From Larix kaempferi (lineage: Eukaryota > Streptophyta > Pinopsida > Pinales > Pinaceae), in assembly GCA_027924585.1 (NCBI GenBank), contig BSBM01000870.1:4587001-4651000 (forward strand): a stretch of DNA of 64,000 nucleotides, read 5' to 3'. Both the position numbers and the translations under genes were made by a program. Shown piece after piece: positions 37,082 through 49,800 of the stretch (positions are counted from its first letter, which is position 1; every line of letters begins with the position of its first letter). The notes beneath the pieces were generated by a model, which made no database searches, had not been told where the DNA came from, and worked only from the letters and a program-made list of their open reading frames with translations.

Positions 37082-37716
37082 TGTTAAATTTTCAGAATTT
37101 ACTTCAATCTGATCTAGGATCTTAACTGAGAGAACAACATGTACAGCAAATCTACAACATACACAATAAAGCAAGCACACAAGAGACACAGAGTTTACTT
37201 GGGGAAAACCATAAAGGTGAAAAACCCCAAAAAATTCCTTAGAGATAGATAGAGAAATGATACAACCAGAATACAAGAGATAGTCTTCTCCTAGCAGTAG
37301 AGCCTCCTCCTCCACAAGTGCGCCACTCTCCACAGTGTGAGTGAGAGAATAGAATGTGTAAAATGAGAGAGACGCACTCTCTATTTATACACTAACTTGA
37401 CTTGACCTTTACTCAACTAGGTCGGCCTCAACTTAACCACTTAACATAATGCTGACTGGGCCGACCCCCACTAGGGTGGTCTAATAACCCTTTGACCCAC
37501 ATGGCCGACCCCCAATAGGGTGGTCTAATAACCCTTTGACCCACATGACTTATACAGGGCCGACCCCAACAAGGTGGTCTAATAACCCATCAAGTATAAG
37601 TTACGACACTTACAATATAAATGACGACACTTCCGTATAGAGGAATAATAACATCTCTATAGGAATATTATATACATATATGTGAAATACATTCCGAAGT
37701 TACATATACATCAACA
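37082..37716 (-). mobile_element. Element D 3' LTR (635 bp)
   Basis: Bounded by TGTTAAATTTTCAG at the insertion site and CATCAACA next to the polypurine tract. Three GGTGGTCTAATAACCC motifs start at 37475, 37519 and 37573. The promoter dyad (about 37361-37386) is AAAT.AGAGAG / CTCTCTATTT with one bulged G. Confidence 0.94.
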
Positions 37717-39164
37717 CTCCCTCTTAACTAGGAAGGTATTTCTCGACACAGGTCTTCTAGCACAAATCATCTTCTCTGGATCATCGTCACTGGATAATCG
37801 TCATCGAGTCACCATCATCGTCACTACTGCTGCTATCTCAATCAATCTCTGAATCTACTCATCATAGGAAGTTCTACAGAGCCAGTCCTTTTTCATACTG
37901 GATGTAGGCCCACCACCTGTAGGTCTTCGTCATCACTGGCCATACTGTGGAATCCTCAGGACTTATTACGTGCGTCACAAAACCTCGAAAGAGCATCCGA
38001 GGTTGTTACGAGCACACTGCTCTACCTATACGATCTTCTAGGGCCATATTATATGTGACCTCACCACAAAAACTCGCAAGAGCATCCCAAGCTGTTACAA
38101 GCACGCATCTCTACCTATAGGATCTCCCAGGGATAGATCATATGTGGTCACCACAAAACCTTGCAAGAGCATCCCAGGCTGTTACGAGCACGCAGCTCTA
38201 CCTATAGGAGCTCCCAAGGACAGATTATATGTGGTCATGGAAAACCTTGCAAGAGCATCCTAGGACTTATTATGGGCACACAACCCAACCTATCGGATCT
38301 CCCAGGGACAGATTATATGCCATAGGACAAAACCTCGAAAGAGCATCTGCCAGATATCCCAGGGCACGAATTACATGCCATAGGAAAAACCTCAAAAGAC
38401 TATCTGCAGATCTCCCAGGGACAAATTATATGTCCTCCCAGAGAAAAACCTCAAAAGAGCATTTGCCAGATATCCCAGGGCATGAATTACATGCCATAGG
38501 AAAAACCTCGAAAGACTATCTGCAAATCTCCCAGGGCCAAATTATATGCTCATCTGCACAACCTGATCCACGACCATAGAGTATCAACCTGATACTCACC
38601 ATACATCATCTTGATGTACACATGATCATCCTGATCATCATCACTGCAACATCCTGCTGCATGTCATCTGGAGCAACATCCTGAAGCTCATCATCCATGA
38701 TCATCCTGATCATATAATGCATCTACCTGATGCATAGCAAGTATGTACCTGATACATATCATCATACATGATCCACCTGATCATATAATGTATCCACCTG
38801 ATACAAATACAAATACATGATACATATCACCATACATGATCCACCTGATCATACAATGTATCCATCTGATACATATACAGATACATGGTCCAAGCATCCA
38901 ACACGATGCATACAAAATACATACAAATGATCCTACTGATCATATCCAACATCCAACATGATGCGTACATACATATACATATAAATGATCCAACTGATCA
39001 TATCCAGCATCCAACATTATGCGTATATACAAAATGATCCAACTGATCATACAAAGCAGAAACCAGAACATCATCCTGATGTTCATCATCCAGCACTTAC
39101 ATCCACAGCCATGTGAAGGATCCTCCTTCCAACATGCTTGGAATGGCTTCAACAAATGTGTCCA
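37717..39164 (-). repeat. Polypurine tract and repetitive 3' UTR of element D
   Basis: CTCCCTCTTAAC (reverse complement of a GAGGGAG-type polypurine tract) abuts the LTR. Then come CCCTGGGA-type units (about 37990-38560) and TGATCATATCCA/CATGATGC-type units (about 38600-39060). Both repeat classes match those of element C in the same order. The 116-codon plus-strand ORF here is a repeat artefact. Confidence 0.88.
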
Positions 39165-40340
39165 TCACTTCTTCCTCGAAGTGTCCTCGATATGAAGAAC
39201 ACCAAGCCTCACCCTGAAGTACTCGAACTTCACCCTGGATAGTGGCTTCGTTAGCACATCTGCAATCTTCTCGTCCATTGCAACATACAGGAGCTTCACA
39301 GCTCCTCTTTGCACCATATCCCTGATATAGTGATATTTTATCTCTATGTGTTTCAACCTGTCATGAAACACTGGGTTCTTGGACAGCTTCACACAACTTT
39401 GGTTATCACAAAAGATACCAGTAGCATCCAATGGGAGATCAAATAACTCAGACAGTATCTTCCATAGCCATACTTCCTCACAACTAGCTGAACAGGCTGC
39501 AAGATACTCTGCCACAACTGTACTCAGTGCTACGCAGGACTGCTTCCTGCTAAACCAAGAGATCACACCTGATCCCATACTGAAGTAGCACCTAGATGTG
39601 CTCTTCCTATCTGCAGCACTGCCAACCCAATCTGAATCAACATAACCCTGCAGGTTAAAATTTTGATTCGCTTCATACTTGAGCCCATAATCCACTATAC
39701 CCTTCAGGTACCTCAGAACATGCTTTACAACAACCAGGTGAACACTCCTTGGATCCGTTAGGAAATGGCTCAATATGTTCACCGCAAAGCAATTATATGA
39801 TCTCATGTTCGTCAGGTACATCAAGGACCCAATCATCTGACGATATATAGTGACATCAACCGGTTCAGATGAAGCATCACACAGAAGCTTCAGGTTCGAT
39901 GCCATAGCCCCGCAGTCCATCATCCCGAACCTCTTCAGGATCTCTACTGCATACTTCCCTTGTCCAAGGAAGATTCCATCTACACTCTGCCACACCTCCA
40001 TACCTAGAAAGTGGTGCATCATACCCAAGTTCTGCACATATATGACACCCTGTCATGTGTCTCAGAACCAAGTGGCTGCTCCACATACACTTCTTCTTCA
40101 ACTACACCATTCAAGAAAGCTGTCTTGAAATCCATCTGGTGTATCTTCTATTTCATCACTTTTATATTTCTCTATGCTGCCATCTGCAGCATGCTTGATC
40201 TGATAGTTCCATTTGGAAGTCACAACAGACTTCCCTTCAGCTCTTGGGACCGCATCCCAAACATCGTTTTTCATGATCGACGGATCATGGCATTCTTCCT
40301 GTATCCTGGGAACTTCAATATCTTCAATATTTTCAATAGA
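39165..40340 (-). pseudogene. Element D: RT remnant and RNase H domain
   Basis: A 290-codon frame (39165-40037) covers the C-terminal RT region from NLGMMHHFLG and the whole RNase H. RNase H has DSDW and FCDNQS, but the TEAEY box reads VVAEY, losing an acidic residue. Upstream (40038-40340) are pieces of the RT N-terminus (IMKNDVWD, KSVVTSKW, AADGSIEKYK and AFLNGVVEEEVYVEQP), joined by deletions. The YVDD box and the surrounding roughly 100 residues are missing, so no RT activity is possible. The 13-residue segment [13 protein letters not shown] is absent, as in F and G. Confidence 0.93.
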
Positions 40341-41944
40341 TAACTTTGTTGCTGAACAAATGTTGTAGTCCTTCTTTTGTAGGTGATGGTATACGATCTT
40401 TCCTACACAACAAGTTAAATTGCATGATTAGAAAACATCTCATAGTTTTCAGAACAAATTCTTAAACATAAATAAATATGTCATACAGTCATGCAATTAT
40501 CTTAGCCAATGCTTCAATACAACATTTATCCATATCCCGTAACTTTCTAGATGCCTTCCAATCTCTACCAGAACATTGTTAAGAGTGTGCACAACTCCCA
40601 ACATGTCAGCAAAGAGGTTTCATTCTAGATAAGTAGCAATGGAATGTTGTACAGTGCCATAGGCTACTTACCCATGTATATTAGTAGTATATTGTTCATC
40701 AATGCAACTATTCTAATATGCATAATACACAACCTATTTCTAGGAACATCAGTATATACATTATTGAATAGTATTATTTAAATAAAATATGCAAGTAATG
40801 ACAATTCAAATACTTATCTTTGTTTGTTTGTTGGGTTGACTCCCTCTCAGTCTTTGCTTCTTTTCTGCAACTCCATTCTTATGTGTATTGTGAGAAGTGG
40901 TCAACTCCCTCTGAATATCTGCATCCTTGCATAAACTACTGAAGTGTGCTCCTTTGCTTTCTTGCAGGAACAACTGGAGTGTGCTCCCTCTTGATCTTTG
41001 CTTCCTGGATTACTTGTCCTTGAACTTACATCCATCCTTAATCACTATGCATGCTTATTAGTATCATCATTGTGTTATCCTTGAGGTCTCGTACATAATA
41101 ACACATTTATTAGTATAATCTTAATACTATCAAAACACAATAATCTTAAACATGTATATTCATGATCATTCACAGATAATAAACATTAGTATTCAAGGTT
41201 TCAGGGAAGTCTTCTTTTACTCATATATTTTCTTATTTGATCATAGGACTCTTCTGGTTAGTTGAATCATAAATCAAGATAAGAGATATAATATGCATAA
41301 AACCTGTGATTATTCAAACCTATACCTTCATGATTCTTCTGGTTAGTCATATCATCAATTATGGTAAGAAACATAATATGCATACAACCATGATTGTTCA
41401 AACCTATGACTTCATGAATAATCATTATCAACAACACAACAGTATAATATTCTAACACAAGGTAGGATTCTAGCTTGATATAGGAAAAACATACCTGGAT
41501 TAGCATGCTAGCTAGTTATGTCTAACATACCCGCATAATGTCTTTTTATTCTCTTCAGTGACATGTGCTAGTAACCTACATGTCTCATAAGTTAACCATT
41601 GTAGAACCAAGTTATACATACCTCGAAAGTAGATCTTCTATGTGATCCATGACAATGGATGAATCTTTGTCTTCATGTCACCATGAGCATATGTTCTTGA
41701 AGTAGAACATGATTCGACTTTCTTGGTGTACCTTTTGTGTTAGGCAAACAACATAAATCTCATACAACATCACAATGCATTAGTACAATCATAAGTGTCA
41801 AAACCTTAATCAATGAATATCTTCTATTAAGGTGATACGACAAGTCCAATAATTAATCAAGATTGTACTGTAATGATATGAAGACAAACATATGATAAAC
41901 TTAACCATGAAACATACCTGTAAGACATACATGTCAAGATTGCT
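40341..41944 (-). other. Intron-like mosaic spacer of element D
   Basis: This region takes the place of most of gag, protease and integrase. On the minus strand it holds an integrase remnant near 40870-40970 (CKDADIQRELTTSHN, then NGVAEKK) and 80-90 bp tandem units around AACCAGAAGAATCATGAAGG at about 41240-41430. Several splice-donor-like borders occur (CAG|GTATGT, GAG|GTATGT, CGG|GTATGT). The same layout recurs in F and G, so it was inherited rather than decayed separately. Confidence 0.7.
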
Positions 41945-42065
41945 TGTAATCTTCTTATGGAAGGCCTTAGCCTCATCTCCCTCTGAGACAGGAACTTCTT
42001 CACTTATGTAGGTGACCAATCCATCTTCTTCTAGGATTAATCCAATCCACTTGATTTGCAAGAAC
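41945..42065 (-). pseudogene. Gag N-terminal stub of element D
   Basis: The frame reads IKWIGLILEEDGLVTYISEE then VSEGDEAKAFHKK. It aligns with element C gag residues just after its start (YRIGLILEENELDSYIKED, EDEEAKVLHKK). The native start region (MSHHTKL and the following about 20 residues) is deleted. Homology ends at HKK and is soon followed by CTTACAG|GTATGT, a donor-like border. Confidence 0.85.
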
Positions 42066-43297
42066 TGGGCCTTGATGAGCTGATCAAGTTGGTATATTAA
42101 GAATTTGAAAACTGCAAAGTTTCACCTCTTGAAATTGCCTTTTAGATTTCTGGATTCACTGGGGAGGACCCTGAATTAGGGTCTGAATTTCCCGGATCTT
42201 CACCCAACAAAAAGATTTGATTCAAAACTCTAAGCTTTGATTTTTCTGAGGATCTTCCAGCCGTGGTCACAGATTTCAAAAATTCCAATTTTTGCAGAAG
42301 CCCTAATTTTCCATCTTTTCGATCAAAGTCCTGAACTGGGGTTTGATAAAGCCTGGCCTTTTGCCCAACCAAAAAATATGGTCTTGGTCTCTAAATTTTG
42401 ATTTTGATGAGTAGCATCCAGCCGTGTTCTCCGATTACAAAAATTCCAACTTTCTCCGAAGCCCTAAATTTCGGAAGCCATGAATGAAGGTACTAAAAAA
42501 TAATTCTGTTTTGACAGAAATATGTACCTGATTGTTTCTGGTGTAACTCTGAACTTTTTGATCCACAAGGTATGAAAATGTTTCTTGAGATAGCTCGACC
42601 TATTAGATTTCCATCCCGATAGGTCTGACCTCAATTGGATTCTCCGAGAGAGAGTTATGCCAAGTGTCGCAACGTGACCTGTTTATGGGATAATACAGGA
42701 GAGTGAACTTGTACAATGTACCACGTGTCACTGGTTCAACTTCAGCCTCTGAAAACGTTTCGTGAGATAGCTTGCCCTGTTATCTTTCTATCCCGATAGG
42801 TCTGACCTCAATTGGACTCTCTTAGAGAGAGTTATGCCAAGTGTCGCAACGTGACCTGTTTATGGGATAATATAGGAGAGCAAACTTGTATAGCGTGGCA
42901 CATGTCACTGGTTCAACTTCGGCCTCTGCAAATGTTTTTTGAGATAGTACACTCTGTGTACTACCTATCAATTTTTACGAAACTTCATTTGGATCTTCCT
43001 ATCCCAATTTATGACCTTTTTCCCAAGGTCACCTAATTTTGACTCAGATATGGAAGATGCAGAAACCCTATATTGTACAGATCATAAATCACAAATTAAA
43101 ACGAATTAGAGGTTTTCCTTTGGATACAAGGTATATGGGGATTTAATCTTCAACCTATAAAGATTTCAGATCTGAAAAATTTGCCAAAACGGATTTATAG
43201 CGAAAGTTCTACGATGACTGGTTTTTGCTATATTAAGCCCTAGCATCGTAAGTGCAAGAAGTGTCATACATGCCATATCATGCCTTCTTTCAGGCTA
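42066..43297 (-). repeat. Leader of element D with a 177-bp tandem duplication
   Basis: Between PBS and gag stub. GATAGGTCTGACCTCAATTGG to CACGTGTCACTGGTTCAACTTC is present twice (about 42595-42770 and 42771-42950, period 177). Short ORFs starting MDSLRE are part of this repeat and are not genes. Confidence 0.85.
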
Positions 43298-43309
43298 GCT
43301 CTGATACCA
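43298..43309 (-). other. Primer-binding site of element D
   Basis: GCTCTGATACCA is the reverse complement of TGGTATCAGAGC, a perfect tRNA-iMet type site directly beside the 5' LTR. Confidence 0.92.
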
Positions 43310-43940
43310 TATTAAATTTTCAGAATTTACTTCAATCTGATCTAGGATCTTAACTGAGAGAACAACATGTACAACAAATCTATAGCATACACAATAAAAC
43401 AAGCACACAAGAGACACTGAGTTTACTTGGGGAAAACCATAAAGGTGAAAAACCCCAATAACTTCCTCAGAGATAGATAGAGAAATGATACAACCAGAAT
43501 ACAAGAGATATTCTTCTCCTAGAAGTAGAGCCTCCTCCTCCACAAGTGCGCCACTCTCCACAGTGTGAGTGAGAGAATAGAATGTGTAAAATGAGAGAGA
43601 CACACTCTCTATTTATACACTAACTTGACTTGACCTTTACTCAACTAGGTCGGCCTCAACTTAACCACTTAACATAATGCTGACTGGGCCGACCCCCACT
43701 AGGGTGGTCTAATAACCCTTTGACCCACATGGCCGACCCCCAATAGGGTGGTCTAATAACACTTTGACCCACATGACTTATACAGGGCCAACCCCAACAA
43801 GGTGGTCTAATAACTCATCAAGTATAAGTTATGACACAATATAAATGACGACACTTCCGTATAGAGGAATAATAACATCTCTACAGGAATATAATATACA
43901 TATATGTGAAATACATTCTGAAGTTACATATACATCAACA
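43310..43940 (-). mobile_element. Element D 5' LTR (631 bp)
   Basis: Begins TATTAAATTTTCAG (terminal TG mutated to TA) after the PBS and ends CATCAACA at the TGCCC target duplication. Near-identical to 37082-37716. Confidence 0.94.
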
Positions 43941-44483
43941 TGCCCGTAATAAGTCCTGGGATGCTCTTGCAAGGTTTTGCCATGAACACATATAATCTGT
44001 CCCTGGGAGATCCTATAGGTAGAGCTGTGTGCTCGTAACAGCCTGGGATGCTCTTGCGAGGTTTTGTGGTGACCACATATAATCTGTCCCTGGGAGATCC
44101 TATAGGTAGAGCTGTGTGCTCGTACCAGCCTGGGATGCTCTTGTGAGGTTTTGTGGTGAGGTCACATATAATATGGCCCTGGGAGATCCTATAGGTAGAG
44201 CCGTGTGCTCGTAACAGCCTGGGATGCTCTTTTGAGGTTTTGTGACGCACATAATAAATCCCAAGGATTCCACAGTTTGGCCAGTGATGACAAAGACCTA
44301 TAGGTGGTGGGCCTACATCCAGTATTAAAAAGGAATGGCTCTGTAGAACTTCCTATGACGAGTAGAGTTAGAGACTGGTTGAGATAGCAGCAGCAATGAC
44401 GATGATGATGACGATGCTACGATGACGATGATCCCGAGAAGAAGACTTGTCTAGCAAATCTGTGTTGAGAAATACCTTACTAG
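43941..44483 (+). repeat. Distal 3' UTR of element C
   Basis: Continues the CCCTGGGA array after element D with units of about 85-90 bp (CCTGGGATGCTCTTG.GAGGTTTTG ... CCTATAGGTAGAGC.GTGTGCTCG) to about 44235. Then comes unique sequence with GATGACGATGATGATG. Its match with 37000-37081 across D confirms the nested insertion. Confidence 0.9.
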
Positions 44484-44494
44484 TTAAGAGGGAG
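44484..44494 (+). other. Polypurine tract of element C
   Basis: TTAAGAGGGAG directly before TGTTGATG. Confidence 0.88.
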
Positions 44495-45087
44495 TGTTGA
44501 TGTATATGTAGCTTCGGAATGTATTTTATATATATTTATTGTACCCTTATTAGAGATGTGTTATTCCTCTATAAGGAAGTGTCGTCATGTGGATTGACAA
44601 GTGTCGCAAGTGTGTGTACTTGCTGATGGGTTATTACACCACCATGTGTGGGGTTGGCCCTGAAATATATATTATATTATGGATGTATCTAGATAGACAA
44701 GGCGACCCCATAGTGTAACTGGGCAAACAGGTTAAGTATAAATAGAGATCGGGAAATCTCTATTTGGATCATTCAGAAAGACACACTTCTCTCACTCAGA
44801 AAGTGGCGCACTAGTGGGGAGGAGGATCATCTGCTACTAGGAGACTATCTCAAGTGTATTTTGGTTGTAATTTGGTTGAGGCATTGCTCTCTCTATCTCT
44901 GAGGAAGTTGTGGGGTTTTTCACCTTAGGTTTTTCCCCACGGAAACTCTGTGTCTCTTGTCTCTCATGCTTTTGATTCTTGTGATGCTTGTGATGCTTAT
45001 TGTGATTGTTATGCATTGATATACTGTATATGTTATTCTCTCAGTAAAGATCCAAGAGTATTGTGAATTAATGCTCAAAATTTAACA
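44495..45087 (+). mobile_element. Element C 3' LTR (593 bp)
   Basis: Copy of 30888-31471, starting TGTTGATGTATATG and ending TTTAACA at the ACTTC target duplication. It has a 9-bp local duplication (GTGATGCTT) not seen in the 5' copy. TATA box near 44737-44745. Confidence 0.94.
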
Positions 45088-45092
45088 ACTTC

Positions 45093-45173
45093 CGTATAGA
45101 GGAATAATAACATCTCTATAGGAATACAATATACATATATGAAATACATTCCGAAGTTACATATACATCAACA
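45093..45173 (-). mobile_element. Element F 3' LTR, right part
   Basis: The remaining 81 bp of the F LTR, from CGTATAGAGG to CATCAACA, resume exactly after the element C target duplication and match 51494-51574. Confidence 0.92.
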
Positions 45174-46668
45174 CTCCCTCTTAACTAGGAAGGTTTTTCT
45201 CGACATAGGTCTGCTAGCACAAGTCTTCTTCTCTGGATCATCATCAGCGAATCATCATCCTTGAATCATGGTCATCATCACTGTTGCTGCTATCTCAATC
45301 AATATCTGAATCTACTCGTCATAGGAAGTTCTACAGAGCCAGTCCTTTTTCATACTGGATGTAGGCCCACCACCTGCAAGTCTTCATCACTGGCCATACT
45401 GTGGAATCCTCAAGACTTATTACATGCATCACAAAACCTTGAAAGAGCATCCCAGGATGTTACAGATACACAACTTCGACCTGTAGGATCTCCTAGGTCC
45501 ATATTATATGTAACCTCACCACAAAACCTCACAAGAGCATCCCAGGTTGTTACGAGCACACAACTCTACCTATAGGATCTCCCAGGGACAGATTACATGT
45601 GGTCACCACAACCTCGCAAGAGCATCCCAGGATGTTATGAGCACACAGCTCTACCTATAGGATCTCCCACGGACATATTACATGTGGTCATGGCAAAACC
45701 TCGCAAGAGCATCCGAGGCTGTTACGAGCACACAGCTCTACCTACAGGATCGCCAAGGGACAAATTATATGCCATAGGACAAAACCTTGAAAGAGCATCT
45801 GCTAGATATCCCAGGGCCAAATTATATGCCATAGGAAAAACCTCGAAAGACTATCTATAGATCTCCCAGGGACAAATTATATGTCCTCCCAGAGCAAAAC
45901 CTCGAAAGAGCATTTTCCAGATATCCTAGGGCCAAATTACATGCCATAGGAAAAACCTCGAAAGACTATCTGCAAATCTCCCAGGGCCAAATTATATGCT
46001 CATCTACACAACCTGATCCACGGCCATAGAGTATCATCTTAATACTCACCATACATCATCCTGATGTATACATGATCATCTTGATCATCATCACTGCAAC
46101 ATCCTACCGCAAGTCATCTGGAGCAACATCCTGAAGCTTGTCATCTACGATCATCCTGATCATATCATGCATCTACCTAATGCATACCAAGTATCTACCT
46201 AATACATATCATCATACATGATCCACCTGATCATACAATGTATCCACCTGATACAAATAAAAATACATGATCCACCTGATCATACATGATACATATCAAC
46301 ATACATGATCTACCTGATCATACAATGTATCCACCTGATACATATACAAATACATGGTCCAAGCATCCAACATGATGCATATACAAAATACATACAAATG
46401 ATCCAATCGATCGTATCCAACATCCAACATGATGCGTACATACGTGTACATATAAATGATCCGACTGATCATATCCAACATCTAACATGATGCGTACATA
46501 CATATACATATAAATGATCCAACTGATCATATCCAGCATCCTCCTGACGCATATACAGAGCAGTAACTGTAGCATCGTCCTGATGCTCATAATCCAACAC
46601 TTACATCCACAGTCATGTGAAGGATCCTACTTCCAACATGCTTGGAATGGCCTTTGCAAATGTGTCCA
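45174..46668 (-). repeat. Polypurine tract and repetitive 3' UTR of element F
   Basis: CTCCCTCTTAAC follows the LTR. Then come CCCAGGGAC/GCAAGAGCATCC units (45430-45990) and TGATCATA/CATCCAACATGATGC units (46020-46560). The arrangement is the same as in D and C. Several short ORFs here are repeat artefacts. Confidence 0.88.
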
Positions 46669-48110
46669 TCACTTCTTCCTCGAAGTGTCATCAATCCGAA
46701 GAACACCAAGCCTCTCTCTAAAGTAATCGAACTTTACTCTGCCTAGTTGTTTCATCAGCACATCTGCAATTTGCTCATCTGTCGCAACATACAGGAGCTT
46801 CACTGCTCCTCTCTGCACCATATCCCTGATATAGTGATATTTGATCTCTATGTGTTTCGACCTGTCATGAAACACTGGTTTCTCAGACAGCTTCACACAA
46901 CTCTGGTTATCACAGAAGATACCAGTAGCATCCAACGAGAGATCAAATAACTCAGACAGTAGATTTCGAAGCCATATTGCCTCACAACTAGCTGAACAAG
47001 CTGCAACATACTCTGCCTTGGCTGTACTCAGTGCTACGCATGACTGCTTCCTGCTAAACCATGAGATCACACCTGATCCCATACTGAAGTAGCACCCAGA
47101 TGTGCTCTTCCTATCAGCAGCACTGCCTGCCCAATCTGAATCAACATAACCTTGCAGGTTAAACTTTTGATTCGCTTCATACTTGAGCCCATAATCAACT
47201 GTACCCTTCAGGTACCTCAGAATATGCTTTACAACAACCAAGTGAACACTCCTCGAATCCGTCAGGAACTGGCTCAATGTGTTCACCGCAAAGCAAATAT
47301 CTGGTCTCGTGTCCGTCAAGTACATCAAGAACCCAATCATCTAATGAAACACAGTGACATCAACCGGCTCAGATGAAGCATCACACAGAAGCTTCAGGTT
47401 CGATTCCATAGGTGTGGGCATAGCCTTGCAGTCCATCATCCCGAACCTCTTCAGGATCTCTACTGCATACTTCCCTTGTCCAAGGAAGATTCCATCTGCA
47501 CTCTGCCACAGCTTCATGCCAAAAACAAATAGTGCATCATCCCCAAGTTCTTCATCTCGTACTCGGCAGCAAGCTTCTGCTGCATGTCGGCAATCAATCT
47601 ATCTTCACCTGTAATAAACAGGTCATCCATATACAAAAGTAGTATCACTGGATTTCCTTCCTCAACCTTGTAGTAAAGGTTGGAATCCGCTTTACTCTTG
47701 GTAAATCCCAAAATGGATAGAAAGGTGTCTATCCTACCATACCAAGTTATGCACATATATGACTCCCTGTCATGTGTCTCAGAACCAAGTAGCTTCTCCA
47801 CATACAATTCTTCTTCAACTACACCATTCAAGAAGGTTATCTTGAAATCCATCTAGTGTATCTTCCCTTTCATCACTACAGCTAGAGCAAGTACGGATCT
47901 AATGGAACTGTATCTGGCTACAGGAGAAAAAGTCTCTATGCTACAACCTGCAACATCTTGTAGATCCTCTTGGAAGTCACTACAGACTCTCCTTCAGGTC
48001 TTGGGACTACATCCCAAACATCTTCATGATCGACTGGTACTCCTCGATCATGGCATTCTTCTTAGAACTTGGGAACTTCAATATCTTCAATATTTTCAAT
48101 AGATAACTTT
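46669..48110 (-). pseudogene. Element F: RT and RNase H remnant
   Basis: A 223-codon frame (46669-47340) holds RNase H with DSDWAG and FCDNQS; the TEAEY box reads AKAEY. A stop at its upstream end sits where C has Gln (YRQMIG). Next is a 112-codon frame (47514-47852) with RT motif YMDD (47632-47643), catalytic Asp pair kept. The two are separated by a frameshift near 47515. Upstream pieces include ARYSSIRSVLALA and FQDLQ-type remnants. The segment [13 protein letters not shown] is missing between YMC and TWYGR, as in D and G. Confidence 0.93.
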
Positions 48111-49695
48111 GTTGTTGAACAAATGTTGTAGTCCTTCTTTTGTAGGCGATGGTATAGGATATTTCCTACACAACAAGTTAAATTGCATGATTAGAAAACA
48201 TCTCATAGTTTTCAGAACAAATTCTTACACATAAAGAAATATGTCATACAGTCATGCAATTATCTTAGCCAATGCTTCAATACAACATTTATCCATATTC
48301 CGTAACTTTCTAGATGCCTTCCAATCTCTACTAGAACATTGTTAAGAGTGTGCACAACTCCTAACATGTCAGCAAAGAGGTTTCATTCTAGATAAGTATC
48401 AATGGAATGTTGTACAGTGCCATAGGCCACTTACCCATGTATATTAGTAGTATACTGTTCATCAATGCAACTATTCTAATATGCATAATACACAACCTAA
48501 TTCTAGGAACATAAGCATATACATCATTGAATAACATTATGTAAGAAATGACAATTCAAGTACTTATCTTTGTTTGGTTGCTGGGTGGACTCCCTCTAAA
48601 TATTTGCAACTCCATTATGATGTGGATTGTGAGAAGTTGTCAACTCCCTCTGAATATATGCATCCTTGTAGAAACTACTGAAGTGTGCTCCTTTACTTTC
48701 TTGCAGGAAGAACTGGAGTGTGCTCCCTCTTGATCTTTGCTTCCTGAATTACGTGTCCTTGAACTTACATCCATCCTTAATCACTATTCATGCTTATTAG
48801 TATCATCATTGTGTTATCCTTGAGGTCTCATACATAATCACACATTTATTAGTATAATCTTAATACTATCAAAACACAATAATCTTAAACATGTATAGTC
48901 ATGATCATTCACATATAATAAGCATTAGTATTCAAGGTTTCAGGGAAGTCTTCTTTTTCTCATGCATATTCTTATTTGATCATAGGACTCTTTTGATTAG
49001 TTAAATCATCACTGCATAAACCCATGATTACTCAAACCTATACCTTCATGATTCTTCTGGTTAGTCATATCATCAATTATGGTAAGAAACATAATATGCA
49101 TACAACCATGACTATTCAAACCTATGACTTCATGAATAATCATTATCAACAACACACCAATATAAGATCCTAACACAAGGTAGGATTCTAGCTTGATATA
49201 GGAAAAACATACCTGGATTAGCATGCTAGCTAGTTATGTCTAACATACCCGCATAATGTCTTCTGGTTCTCTTCAGTGACTTGTGCTAGTAACCTGTATG
49301 TCTCATAAGTTAACCATTGTAGAACCAATTTATACATACCTCGAAAGTAGATCTTCTATGTGATCCATGACAATGGATGAATCTTTGTCTTCATGTCACC
49401 ATGATCATATGTTCTTGAAGAAGAACATGATTTGACTTTCTTGGTGTACCTTTTATGTTAGCGAACAACATAAACCTCATACAACATCACAATGCATTAG
49501 TACAATCACAAGTGTCAAAAACCTTAATCAATGAATATATTCTATTAAGGTGATATGACAAGTCTAGTAATTAATCAAGATTGTACTGTAATGATATGAA
49601 GACAAACATATCATAAACTTAACCATGAACAAAATTCGAAACATACCTGTAAGCCATACCTGTCAAGATTTCTTGTAATCCTCTTATGGAAGGCC
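48111..49695 (-). other. Intron-like mosaic spacer of element F
   Basis: Collinear with 40341-41944 of element D. It contains the integrase remnant IQRELTTSHN at about 48600-48700, the AACCAGAAG tandem block near 49040-49160, and donor-like borders CCAG|GTATGT (49212), CGG|GTATGT (49250) and CGAG|GTATGT (49341). No frame is open across it. Confidence 0.7.
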
Positions 49696-49800
49696 TTAGC
49701 CTCATCTCCCTCTGAGACAGGAACTTATTCACTTATGCAGGTGACCAATCCATCTTCTTCTAGGATTAACCCAATCCACTTGATTTGCAAGAATTGGACC
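49696..49800 (-). pseudogene. Gag stub of element F
   Basis: Reads WIGLILEEDGLVTCISE, one stop, then VPVSEGDEAKAFHK. Same stub as in element D. Confidence 0.8.

Larger units (their letters stand above)
37082..43940 (-). mobile_element. Element D: non-autonomous copia inserted in element C
   Basis: Minus-strand element of 6859 bp with LTRs at 37082-37716 and 43310-43940 and the perfect target duplication TGCCC (37077-37081 and 43941-43945). It disrupts the 3' UTR array of C. The PBS lies beside the right LTR and the polypurine tract beside the left. Coding remnants are a gag stub, a short integrase piece, an RT lacking its catalytic centre, and RNase H. By hand count the LTRs differ by about 20 substitutions and one 4-bp indel, the fewest in the nest. 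Confidence 0.95.
30888..45087 (+). mobile_element. Element C: complete Ty1/copia retrotransposon carrying element D
   Basis: All structural parts are present: 5' LTR (30888-31471), PBS, leader, full-length gag-pol, repetitive 3' UTR, polypurine tract and 3' LTR (44495-45087). The target duplication ACTTC is perfect (30883-30887 and 45088-45092). The insertion site is inside the 3' LTR of element F. Element D (37082-43940) interrupts the 3' UTR. Without D, C is about 7.34 kb. The LTRs differ by roughly 25 changes by hand count. Confidence 0.95.

Noticed and set aside
38229-38579. 116-codon plus-strand ORF in D 3' UTR as a gene
   Set aside because: The protein is a tandem repeat produced by the CCCAGGGA array and is antisense to the element.
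41267-41506. Repeat protein with HEGIGLNNH units in D (also F)
   Set aside because: It is the translation of an 80-90 bp tandem repeat in the spacer, and the frame is not kept in F and G.
42812-43036. Conserved small protein starting MDSLRE in D, F and G
   Set aside because: It lies in the duplicated leader unit and is read against the element's sense strand; its conservation follows from the recent common origin of the copies.
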